Shown piece by piece: positions 42,125 through 53,751 of a stretch of DNA of 64,000 bases. The stretch comes from Neurospora tetrasperma FGSC 2508 (lineage: Eukaryota; Ascomycota; Sordariomycetes; Sordariales; Sordariaceae): positions 1,263,309-1,327,308 of the forward strand of contig NW_009799102.1 in assembly GCF_000213175.1 (NCBI RefSeq), written 5' to 3'. Both the position numbers and the translations under genes were made by a program. The notes beneath the pieces were generated by a model. It was not told where the DNA came from and searched no databases. It worked only from the letters and a program-made list of their open reading frames with translations. Each line of letters opens with the position of its first letter. Within the stretch, counting starts at the first letter, position 1.

Positions 42125-43331
42125 ATTCTACAATTATCCGAGTTTCCTAAGAAGAGCAGAGCAAATCTTATAGCATGAACAACCTCCAAACCGACCGACT
42201 ATTACGGCTCTCCTGATTGCGCGTCTCTACTGGACTGGGCGAAAGTGAAGCAGCGGATACGTTACGTCATCTGCTACAAAAAGGATCGAAACTCCTGTGT
42301 TACAGACATGGTCTATGAGGCATCAGCAGCAGCAGGAAAGACGGGAGGAAGGGGGAAGAAAAAGGGAACGAACCCCCTTTTGTGTGTAGGATGAGCTTGG
42401 AATTTTAAAAGATTCTACAGCCAGTCAATTCTTTCTCGAGAGTGTCCCTCGTTGTTTCGTGTTTTGGACTCTTGTTGTTGCCACAAACGGGCAAAACAGT
42501 GCAAAGGTTTCCTGACATGTTGCACTTGGTTTATGGGAGGTGAGTGTTTCCAAAATATTCAGGCCCATATTCAAGTTCAGCAGCCATGCATGGCCGTGGT
42601 TGTGTTCCCAAAGGCATAGACCTGTTTGACGCATGATACTTGCTTCGGCTGAGATAATCGGGCCCGATCAATAAGTACCACTTCCGCCTACCGGACAGCA
42701 ACCTACCTACTTATCTACCTTATCTTACCTACTCTGTATACGACATGCCGTCGCTGTCAAGAGCCTGCACATTCGCTGCGTGGTTCGAGGCGTTTAAACA
42801 GCGAAAAGAAACGTATCCAATGCTAATTCAGGGGTGTCTTTGGACACTAATAATAAACACTATGGTATATACATGCTAATGATAAAACCATAGAGGCACC
42901 TAAACTCCGTATAATCCACATCTAGTAATGAAACACCGAACAGAAATAGCTAGTTGATCGAGCGGATCGAGAGGTAGCCTTGTTCACCTTTGTGCTACTA
43001 TATCGCTTTCTCTGTCCTGATTGAGATACGGGCTCGACATCATCCGTCCAAAGTCCAACTCATTACGCATCATCGTCGTATGTCCAAGCTTACTTCTTCC
43101 ATTAAACTTCATCGGCCGCTTCTCAGCCATGTTGCGCCCGCGTATTTCGGGATATCGTGTCGGAACTCTTCGAGGATGTGTCTCAACGACGTTGGTTGGG
43201 ACTAGCACAGCCTTGCCTTGGCCTGGCTATAATGTATGCGTCTCTGCCGATCCCAATGCTTTTGTCTTGCATCTTATCTTATCCTCCCTGTTATGCACTT
43301 TGAACCCCCTCTGTCGAGATGGTCCAGGGCC
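42125..43331. other. Convergent intergenic region
   Basis: 1.2 kb of AT-rich flank between ATP5 and the membrane-protein gene, which point towards each other. No gene is seen. Confidence 0.5.
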
Positions 43332-43516
43332 TCACAATCCGGCCAACAACTGATTCGACTGCATTAGATCCACGGCGCTGGTGACATTTCTCGCTCCCCC
43401 TCTCCCCGTCTCTGTCGTAATGCTGCTAATCGTACCTCCTTCTGGAATGCCCTCAAGGTTCGCCGGCCGGCTGAGTACTATGTACCGGTCCGGCTCTTTC
43501 TTCAAGTCTGCAAGCT

Positions 43517-44817
43517 CTACCATTTACTCGGTGTCGTCAACGACGGTTCCGCCGATGACGGCATGTCCGAACTCGCCGCCTCAATTGGCACCTCCGCTTC
43601 CAATTCGGCAAATTGGTGCCCGGGGTGTTCGACGGGTCGGCTGTAGGCATGACTCGGACTGCCACTCCGACTCTGGTGACTCGCACTCGGCGGCCAGACC
43701 GGTGACAAATGAGCTTGTTCCGCCTCGGCAGGGTGTCCAGGTGGCGGCGTTGTAGGCGTACCGCATTTGAACATGGAGAACCTGCTCATGTGTCTCGATG
43801 GCTGATGACCACACTCCGACGCCGCCACGATGGACGAGGCCTCTCCCGACAGCTCGTAGTGCGGTTGCAGGTCCTTGGGCGGCACGGGCGGGGGGTTGCT
43901 GATGATGCTGACGAGATCAGCGACACCATCACCACCACCACCATCACCATCACCTTTGCTGTTGCTGAGGGTTCCAATGTTTTCAATGGTTCTTCTACGC
44001 CGTAGTAGTCGCTTTTTCCGCCACCAGCGTTTAAAGAAGAGGAAGCCCACGGAGCCGGCAGCGAGGAGGGCGACGGCTGCGGATCCAACGCCGATACCAA
44101 TGGCCGCGCCGGTACTTACGCCGCCGCCGCCGCCGCTACTACTGCTCGTCGTCGTTGCTAATGGGTCGTCGGTGATTGTTGGTTGAGGTGTCGTCGGTAA
44201 GGAGGTAGCGGTTGCCATCATGCCGGAGTTATCCTGCTCTGAGGGTTGGATGTGCCCCCCGTCTGACATTGCTCCAAGGACGACCTGGATGCCATAGGCG
44301 CCAATACCGCCTCGTCGCTCGGATACGGTGGTGTGAGGTCCGATGGTTCCATCGGATACGACAGTCACACCCATCAGAACCTCGGCTCCCTTGGGGAAGG
44401 ATGTGGTACATGCTAGTGCCTGAGCGGTGTCGTCGGCGCAGGTAAAGGTGAGGGCACTGTCTTTGGTGTTAGTATCCTGACAGCTGTTCTTGATGTAGAA
44501 GAAGGTTTATCGTACGCTCCGCTCGGACAGCACACAACTGCCGTTTGAGTCTTACCCGCTGCCTCTGTGTCTGTCACAGGAAGCCCAGAGCGCGAACATG
44601 GTGCTGTCGTGTATCCCTTGGGACAAGAGCCGGGGTTGTAGTAGTAGGACGGGTTCGCAACGTAACCATCAGGAAAGCAATTCGAATCAGGTGTGTAGAG
44701 AGGACCGTGGATGTATTCGGATGCGGTCCCCTTCCAGACCTGATATATTTGGGGGGTGTTGGTGGTACAACTGGCTGGTGGTGTGAAGGTCGTCGTTAAA
44801 GGGCCGATATTCGTCAT
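43517..44817 (-). CDS. Single-pass membrane protein with Cys-containing ectodomain
   Basis: I do not recognise a named family. Exons 44516-44817 and 43517-44456 join in frame to 1242 nt, or 413 residues. The outer part (1-190) has Cys-bearing segments (SCTTNTPQIYQVWKG, DSNCFPDGYV, YNPGSCPKGYTTAPC, VVCCPSGA), as seen in a widespread class of fungal cell-surface proteins. A Thr/Ser-rich linker leads to one membrane segment at about 215-243 (AAIGIGVGSAAVALLAAGSVGFLFF) followed by a strong basic stop-transfer KRWWRKKRLLRRRR. The cytoplasmic tail is Pro/Ser-rich and disordered with PPPVPPKD. There is no classic N-terminal signal peptide, so the topology rests on the central segment and the Arg/Lys cluster. 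A codon-like frame continues after the stop to 43332 in another frame. A surface sensor or wall-linked role is only a guess. Confidence 0.8.
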
Positions 44818-47114
44818 GGTGGCGCCGCACTACGCATTCAAGCGGGCAGCTCTCTCTTAATGCGTCTCAGATCCAATGCCTGATCGAGATAAGCATTATA
44901 GGTATGGGTATGAGGGTCGGCGCGTAGGTAGAGAAAAAAGATGTCAATGTTTCCTTCGCGTCACTTGCTCGGTCGACAAGACTTGCTGCAACTCAAGCCT
45001 TTTGGTGGGAAAACAACAACAAAGCCGGGAGCAAAAGAGGTGCATTGTCTAAGTTCTCTTGTTTCTTTGATCACAGCCGGAAGAACAAAAACCTGAGACT
45101 AGTGGGCGCCCATGGACAAGATGGACTGTTGGTGAAAGATGCGAGCTAGGATGCATATGGACGGGCTGGCGGATCGGCACACCGTCAGGGGGCCATATGT
45201 TACCCGTCCCCCACCTACCCACGCAGCAGGCGCTTGCTGGAAATGTAACCGATCGATGAACGGGGAGATGAACCTCACTCATTTGGGCTTAGACGCGACA
45301 AGCAGGCCAATGGGAATGCCAGCCAATCTGGAATTTAGCCCCGGAGAGAGTGTTCACTTGAGAGCGGTCGGTCACCGTCAACTTGAGGCTTCTGCGTACG
45401 AGGCGGAATATTCGAGATCAACCGGATGCTCGGTTGTCGCGGTGAGGTTGGGGGAGTCGGAGTGAGTGCGATAACTTGAGTTCATGATGGGACTCGAGGT
45501 ACACAGATTGGCGGATTTGTAGGTTATTTTTATCAACTCTCAGTGAGCACGTCGACAATCTCCTACAAGCCATAGTGTTTGATGATGAGAGTCACCGGCT
45601 TCTAGAAGTCTTAGCTGAAAGGGCGTAAACCCAACCGGGAACAATGGCCCATCATGCCCTTGCATTGCAGCAAAGCCCACTCCCGGAGCTGACTGACCAG
45701 GCGGAGATCGGGGTTTTGGTGGTGCCTGGCGGATATCAAGGGATGAGACATTGAGTGATGTTCACATCGAGCACCATGTATCTGTAGGTAGTAAGATGTG
45801 CGCTGACATGAATGGCTGATGATAGGAGTAAGGCTATCCTGAGCTAGAGTTCCTGCCCACACCAAAAGAAGGAGCATGTTGATAAACTTGGCGATTATCG
45901 CCGGTGTGTGATTTGGAGAGTACCGCGAGTAAAAAGTGCTGCGTTACCTGTTCATGAAGTGAATTATCAACCCAGTGTAATGATGTTGGTGTTGTTCGTT
46001 AGGGCTGATTCATTGCTCCTGATCTACGCAAGCAGTTGTACGACAACGGAGGAACAGTTCTTTGGTCGGATTGAAGTCCCCGCGGGCCGATTGAGATCGC
46101 TGATCAAAACGGGGCGGGATCACCAATGCAGGATGTTTTAGCGGAGAACGGAACTGTAACTGTAGCGGGCTCCACCTGTCAAGTTATGCCAAGACAGATG
46201 TCACCTCCAATCCTTCCAAGCAATCGAGCAGCTCCTTGACCTGTCAGCAGCTGCACTGCAGTGTCAAGTGTCAACTGACTAACTGCCCGTCATCTGGACT
46301 TCCCTCCTCTCCGAGACTCCAACAACCGAAGTCAACTCCAACAACCCCTCCTTTCTTCCCCTCAACCACAAATTGATCAAGATAGCGCCCAGCATGAACG
46401 CTCGAGTCAGGCCTCTTTGCAGCGACGACGTCGGATTTCTGTCATTCTTTTCACATGTCTTCCTTATTTCCCCGGAAGTGTTCTCCTACAGTCGCATAGT
46501 TTCATGGAAGCAACCAAGCAATCTTCACCTCCATCCGGAGAAGGGAGCTCTGGAGCGGAAAATGCATTTGTTTGCATGCTCGACTCATCATCGGCTACGC
46601 TGTGTCGTTGGCGGTCACTCACTTGACTAAGATTTACCTATAATGACACCGTGCTGCTGTTCTCCTTCAACCCCTTTCCCTTCACTTACCTTCGTATGCC
46701 TTGCACACAGGTCCTTCCTGGTAATTGTTGACAAGAGCGGGAAACTCCCCCGGACGCAGTGACGCTTAATCCACACCTAACTGACCAACTTCGTAGTGTG
46801 CCTGCTCTGCTTCGACTATTCTATTTGCAACGCCGCGTGAAGATGGAAGCCGCCATGATCCCGAGGGACGATGTAGGGACAAGTTGCTTCACCTTTCTCG
46901 CTGCGACTCCTTCTATATCACCTATAGTAGTGCCCTCGCTGGAGCTTCGTCTCCGATCTAGTCCTCCACGACTCGAAGCTTAGTGTGCTCGCTTGAGTTT
47001 TCCTATGTTCACGACCTATCCTTTCGCCTTCTTCACTTGTCCCTATCTCAAAATACTTCTTCTACCCCCTCTTGGAGAAGACGCGTGCTCGAGGCAGGTT
47101 CCTCAACCGCAGCT
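44818..47114. other. Divergent intergenic region, no gene seen
   Basis: 2.3 kb between two divergent membrane-protein genes, holding both promoters. Small open frames here have no support. The right end is C/T-rich, as in leaders of this genome. Confidence 0.45.
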
Positions 47115-49072
47115 ATGAAGGGCATTATCTCCGCGACTCTGGCCTCCGTTCTGGTCGGAACCGCTCTGTCTCAGTCATCTCCAAACACCAGGGACGAGTC
47201 CGCTACGGAGCGTGTATGGTCCTCCATTGCATGGGTTATGCATGGTGACCGGAGTCCTCTCGATGTTCCCGGTTTTCCTCCTAATTTGACTCCCCTAGGT
47301 GCTCAACAACTCGTTGATCGAGGCCGCGTTCTTCGCAATCGTTACATAGTGGCTGCTCAAGAACCGGATAGTTTTGATGTTTCAAAGCTCATCGGAGCCA
47401 AGCTCGTGGGCCTAAGCACGAACGCCATCGACAACACCCAGCTTGATATCCTTACGGGCGCAGATAGTTACAACTTTCACAGTGCTCTGGCCCTCATGCA
47501 GGGCCTCTACCCCCCATCAACACGTGTATTTAATGGTACGGATGGTATAGCAGCTGCTCTTCTTGCCAATACCGAGATATTGGATTATCCGCTGGAAGGA
47601 TATCAATATCCGGTCATCAGGTCACCGTCAGTCGACGACCCTGAATTTGTTTAGTATGAGAACGCCATGAGCACCACTTTAAAAAAGAAAGATCGCTAAC
47701 AACCATGACTTTTAGCGTGGACGCAAATAAGCTCTGCCCCCAGTACCTGCGCTCTTTGGACAGCTTTAAGAACGACACTCAGGTGGAGAAGACCTACAAT
47801 GAAACACTGGTCTTCTACAAAGCGGAGTGGAAAAGGATATTCCACGGCGACAACATCGCGTACCCTTTGGATCTGGCAGACTACCATCACGCTTACGCAT
47901 TCTACGACGCCGTCCAGTACCTCTACGTGCACGACAACGCCACAAAAGATCAACTGAACTCCTCCTTTATCGAATACATGGGCAATCTCGCAGCTACCGA
48001 GCAGCGTGAGAAGCATGGGAACTTGACGGTATTTGGAAAGGAAGAAGGCGACAAGATCCGCGCCATTGCAGGCCGCACCATGGCTGGCAAAGTTATGGAG
48101 TGGTTCGACAGCAATTTTCAGACAGAAGGACGCACCAACAAGCTCAATATGGCCTTCACCTCCATAGAGCCCTTCTTTGCGTTTTTCTCCCTGTCAGGAT
48201 TGGTAGATGGTCCATCTGGTAACCAGTTCCGAAGCCATGTTCCCAACCCTAGTGCAGCGATGATTTTCGAGCTCTTCTCCAAAGGCGGCAGCGACTCGGT
48301 ATACCCTTCTGACGAGGATCTCTGGGTACGGTTCCTTTACGACGATGCCAAGTCCGGCTCCCTTCCTCAAGAATACGCCCTCTTTGGCAACGGGAACTCG
48401 CAATCAGTCATGCCTCTCGCCGAATTCAGACATTCCATGGGAGAGATTGCCCTCAATTCATCGTCCCACTGGTGCGACGTCTGCGACAGTTCTGCCTCTT
48501 TCTGTCTCGTGGCCAAAGGTACCACCGGAGGCGACGGCAACAAGGGCGGCAGCCCCGATTCTAGCTCATCCGTCGTCTCCCACGATGGTCAGGGTCTCAA
48601 AATGGACCCCACCATAGCCGGCGCCATCGGGGCCGCCTCAGCAATTGCCGTCATCGGACTCGGCTTGCTCGCAGCCACCCTCTGTGCCGGTCTCCGCTTC
48701 CACCGAGCCGGCTCGGAGAAGAGGCGCGAGCAGGAGCGCATGATTCGCATGCTGAATCTAGGCAGCGCGTATAACAATGACAACAATCGGGCAGCGGCGC
48801 CTGATGCCGACGTGACGTACGCCAGGAACGGAATCCGACACGAGCGCGTAGGAAGCTGGGAAATGCACAATGGATTTGGTACGAATCCGTATGGTACGAG
48901 CAACACGGATCGTACTGCGGGGCTCGATCGCGTTTATACCAATGATGCTGGCTTTTACTCACCTAGGCCCGGCGGCAGCTCGTCGAAGCGACCGGTAGAG
49001 GATGACCAAGCAAGCTATTTTGGCGCTGCGCCGACGAAGCCGAGGGATTTCTCCTTGCGAGATGGTGAGTGA
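47115..49072 (+). CDS. Membrane-anchored histidine-phosphatase relative
   Basis: Exons 47115-47653 and 47716-49072 join in frame to 1896 nt, or 631 residues. MKGIISATLASVLVGTALSQ is a signal peptide. The core resembles branch-2 histidine acid phosphatases: the catalytic RHGxRxP site corresponds to M-H-G-D-R-S-P at 42-48, followed by LTPLGAQQLVDRGRVLRNRY, as in acid phosphatases. The first Arg of that motif is Met here, so classic phosphohydrolase activity is doubtful. Several N-x-S/T sites suit a secreted domain. A membrane segment at about 479-505 (IAGAIGAASAIAVIGLGLLA) is followed by basic residues and a 125-residue cytoplasmic tail, so the core faces outside. A later start within the frame is unlikely because it would remove the signal peptide. 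It could be a wall-located phosphatase, a pseudoenzyme or a receptor. Confidence 0.88.
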
Positions 49073-52000
49073 GTGAGTGAAGGAGTGAGCGGTGCTGGGT
49101 GGGTACCTTTTCAAATACGTTGATCTTTTCTTTTCTTTTTGCATACCATTGCCCTCGTTTCCCTCTTTGCCCCTTGAGCACTGCATATTGTGTACATGGC
49201 ATTCGGTATTTTGCATTGGGTTCGGGAAATCTCGCGAAGATAAAATTATCAGGAGGTGGCGTTCAAAGGAGATGGGGTTAGGATTGGGAGTGAGAGTGGG
49301 TTTGTTTACTTTCTCCCTATTTTCCCCAGTCCACGTTACAGTCGACGATTACGAATTGCCGAGTGCCATGTATAGAGCAATATGGCCATGGGCGTTCGGG
49401 ACTCGGGAGCGATCGGGAGCTCGTCAAAGCTTAACCGGTGGCTGAGCAAAGGGATATCATCTGGCCACAATGTGGTGGCATAGAGGGCAGTACCAGTTGG
49501 AATATAGTCGCTTGTTGGAGCAGCTTTTAGTTGGTTATTTTCTTTTTATTTTCTCGTCGCGTGAATAGCACATCCCTTACCTCACATGCACATAGATCGA
49601 TGTGCATGACATTTGAAGAGTGGCACCCCTTAACGCTGATTGCACCTTCCTCCCCCCCTCCTTTCTCTTAATTCTCAGCGCAACCACGCAACTTGAAATC
49701 GATGCCTTCCTAATATCACACATCCATCACTCGTACCCTCCACGCGTTTAAGCGAGCTGGGACAAAACCGGTTTTTTTTTTTTTTTTTTTGATTTGAAAA
49801 GAAGGGCGACAACGACGACGACGACAACCACGACCCCGTGACTCCGTCTCTGTCCATCTCTGCAAGTGCGGTCAAGGGCGATGAATGAACGAATGAGAAA
49901 AGCCGGGAGGATGCTATTGGTCACGGGATGATCAAAGTCAAGCATAAAACGCATGTATGGCTTCGGCTTTCATCACTTCCATGTTCAGTCGAGTCCTTAC
50001 ATACATTGATACGAAGTCTACGAACGAACAGCGATTCCTTTCCCTGTGGGGCGTAGGTAGGCTCGTGAATGGAGCCTCCATTCCCTTTGCTCCTCCGTAA
50101 TCGCAGTCGCAGTCTACGCCGCCGTTCACTTCTGTGTTGGGTAGCGGTCGGAATGATGTCTGGTGTTAGGGGGGATGGAGACAGCATGTTCCTAGGACTC
50201 TCGTCGGTCGGTGTTTTGTTTGTTCTTTCTTTCGCCGGCGTCAGCCAAGAAAAGATGGATGTGATGGGGTCATGGATGAAGGTGGAGCGGAGCTGTATCG
50301 TATCGTATTGTAACGGATTTTCAGGTAGGTCTCCAGTTCTCCAGACTCCACGCCCGCGATCTCGGGATCTCACACACACCCACACACCGTTCAGTGTTTT
50401 AGTACATGCATTGGTGTGTTGTTGAAATTACGATCTCAATGCGTGGCAGTTGTGTTAGGAACGTAGGTGAAGGTATGGAGGATTAGTCCATGTTTTTTTG
50501 TTGCATGTAACCACCGGGTGGAAACGAGCTGTGAGACTGGGGAAGGAAACAGGCATGTTGATGGTTTGAGATTATCACGTTATGCCTTCCACTTTTGTTC
50601 TCTTTTTGAGTGCAGATACAGATATTTTGAGCTGTGGATGTGGTGCACTAACGGCAGTTATAGTGATCGAGTGGGATTAAAATATACCACTCAGCGGTGA
50701 GAGCCCGACTGGCGATGAACACTCACCGTCTCCGCAAAACGATGTCATCATCACCAAAAAGAACACAGCCTCCTTGAAGATACGGACTCTGAAGTCCGTT
50801 CCGTTTTCGCAACTTCTATGTTTCAAGCTTTTCCCCGAACGAACGGGGAAAGTCAAGTCTATCGGAGTGCAGATCCGGGGAAATGCAACTGACAAAAAGC
50901 TTGGCATTCAGGGCGGCAAAAGAGGCCTGGTTTCTGATTGGACGCTTCCTGGTGTTACATCTCAGACGGGACTCTTTCTACTGCGTAACAACTGGACTGG
51001 GACGGCTGGATGGACGGATCGATGGAGAAAGCATCAATATATCAAAGCGAATGAAATTGGTTTGATGGAGGGCGAGGGCGGCTTTGCATCTGGTTTCGGA
51101 AGGACACGCCCGTTGTTGGGTTTCGAATTTAAGGTTAGTGGAAGTCAAAACCTGGGCCAGAAAATGTAGATAGATATCCTTTGATCCGGGGAGAGTCAGA
51201 TCTGTTCGGTACCCCAGAGAGAGCTTTTGCCTAGAAGAGCAGGTTGTATAGTGTTGTACACTAGTCTAGTTCTTCCATGCCCCTGAACATCTAGAAATCC
51301 ACCGCTCTGAACAAAAATACTGACTGTGTTCAAATGTGCTTGCTTGAATAAGCACACGTCGGTAAATCTTGTATGGAACTTTTTTTTTCATTTATTTATC
51401 TCTTCTTTTACTCATCATTCCAGATTACGAACACTTTGCGCCGTACCTATATCTATGCATGCCTTATCTCTTCTCTCCTCGCGGGGTCCTGAACGACTCG
51501 TGGCTATACAGTCACCATCTCCACAAATATCCGGTCAGCCGGAGGAGGGTCGTGGTACCTAGTCTGTAGCCTGTATGGTAGGGTACAGTTGTGTAGTAGT
51601 TGAGGCCAGGAGGACTGACCCAACCTGAGCTAAGAGTTCTCCAATCATCATCATCACCAGACTCTGATTTTCTACAGAATACAGTATGATCTGCACTGTA
51701 ATGCAGGTTGGTTGACTCCGTCGGCTGCATTGGATGGCGGCGCCCCCCCATGTGCTGCCTGCGCTCGTGGCTTTCACATGCCTTTTTTCATCCAAAAGAA
51801 TGCGGCATCAGCGGCAGCTGTCTGAACAGTTATGCCATGTACCTTACCCACAGCGGTCTGATGCACGTGTATTTTCTTGACATCAGCGGGTAGCCCAAAT
51901 GTACATCGACAAGGCACAATCTCTGTCTAGAAAACAACCCAAGGGAAACCAGCAATTGAAAAAAAGACTTGTAAACGAGATGGATGAGGTCCAGTGGAGT

Positions 52001-53751
52001 TCAACCCCAGAATGGAGCACAGGCTTGGCCTGGATTCTTCTGGAGCTGGACCCATGCCCGTCCAAGTCCCAGTGGTCACCCCGCAAACTGAATGGAGTCT
52101 CCTTGGGCCAATGAGACCCACTCGGCACGACTCGTCTCATCCCGTCCAAGTCCAAGTCCCACGAATGCCGTCCGCACACTACCGTCGCCTTTGACGGCCT
52201 CCGCTTGTCCGAGCAAGATCCCCACGATCCCCTTCCAACGTCCACTTGTCTGTGATACCCTACGCCGCCGCCGCTCGTCACTGGCCAGCCAAAGAAGCAA
52301 GCTAGCCTGCACATCTTCTCGCTCCTCGCTTCTCGGGCCGCGTCTCTCTCTGCAACTGGAACCTCGCGCCTTCAAGCCCTCAAAGTTACCGGCGAAAACG
52401 ACTATCTTACCGGTACCCGCTGCCTTCCATTTCCCATTTTCAGGTATGTACGTAACCAAGGTATCTTTACACGTACCATCCCCCCGGTCAGGCCAAGGGC
52501 TCGACGACCACCACAACGTCATTGTCGCCAAGGGGTGTGAACGACAATCCCATCCCATCTCCAGCACATGCTTTGATCCTACGGAAAAAGGGCTTAATGG
52601 GTTTTAGTTTAGTCTGGGGAACACGTGTGTCCATGACCAAGGCAGCTGACCAGTGACCACATAGGGCTACAGCTATTCGAGACTCGTAAGATATTTTGGA
52701 AACTCAGAGAGGGTTTGCCTATTTTGGGAGCTAGCAATCATCCATCTACTCTCGTCTTAATTCGAAAATTCCAATCTTGACCCATTCTACCATCATCCTC
52801 ATCCATCGCCCAAAAGGTCTGATACCACCGCATCATATTCTACTACCGAAAGAAAGAACTCAAGATTGGTTGGAACCTTCGCTATCTGTTACGGTACGTT
52901 GTACATCCCCTGCTTGAGCTTCCCTTCTTTGCTTTTGTCAGACCCTACAGGCTACGGCAGTTCCACGAATCTGGACCAGTTGGGCGCATTCCATATCGGG
53001 TGCTCGGACTTGCGGAGAAAACAAGACGAACCCCTGAAGATTGGACGGGTTACCGCTACATTCACGGTATTTACACCCCCAGGGGGGCACTTCCACTTGC
53101 AGACGCGCACACCATGGCTGGAGGAGGGCCACCGAGCGAGCTACCACATGCTCCAGTGCCTCCTCTCGCTGTCACAACAACCCTCGGCGTCGTCTTTTGG
53201 TGCCTCGAACTGCTATCTCGGGCTCTTCTTACTCCTCCATGGGAACAAGAGGTAGTTCCACTTCGTCCCCAGAGCTCCATGACTGTCACTCACTGTACAC
53301 ACTTCCCGGCTTGTCCGCTACCTACGTCTGTGGGTCTGGCGCTGTTCTTCGCTCCCGTCTGCCTGCTCCCCTTGCTCCCCTCACCATGCCCATGCGGCTT
53401 ACATACACCCTGGCAATGTACCGGGGTACATCGGATACCCTCCTCTCCAGAGTCCCCTCCCCAGCTCCCACTTCCCCTTCGTATAGTTATACCTTCAAAA
53501 GCCCGGCCGAGAACCGGACCCTTTCCCTATCTTACATCCTCCCATTTTCCTTCAAAAAGATATCCAGACCGCCGATTTTATTCCCAGTGGCATACCGCCT
53601 TATTGTCTTCAAGACTGCCATTGTTTCTCCCGTACAACCTTGCGTGGCTTCAACATTAGCACTCGAGTCTCACCTTGATACGCCTAACTACTACGCTCAT
53701 ACACACACACACACAGCCTGGAGCTACCTCGCACCAAACTAAACTGACACA
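49073..53751. other. Long intergenic region before carnitine acetyltransferase
   Basis: 4.7 kb without a gene I can support, the longest such stretch in the window. It holds a 19-T run at 49772-49790, C/T-rich sequence over the last kilobase, and a short CA repeat at about 53700-53716 just before the next start codon. A long 5' leader with introns for the right-hand gene, or a non-coding RNA, would fit, but nothing in the sequence shows either. Confidence 0.4.
49772..49790. repeat. Poly-T tract
   Basis: 19 consecutive T in the long spacer before the carnitine acetyltransferase gene. Confidence 0.9.

Noticed and set aside
50774-51169. 131-codon plus-strand frame in the long spacer
   Set aside because: It carries no domain, signal peptide or neighbouring exon, and its composition is that of random AT-poor sequence.
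53041-53742. 233-codon frame just before the carnitine acetyltransferase gene
   Set aside because: The frame comes from C/T-rich leader-like sequence, gives Ser/Thr/Pro/Leu-rich translation in several frames at once, and ends in the CA repeat.
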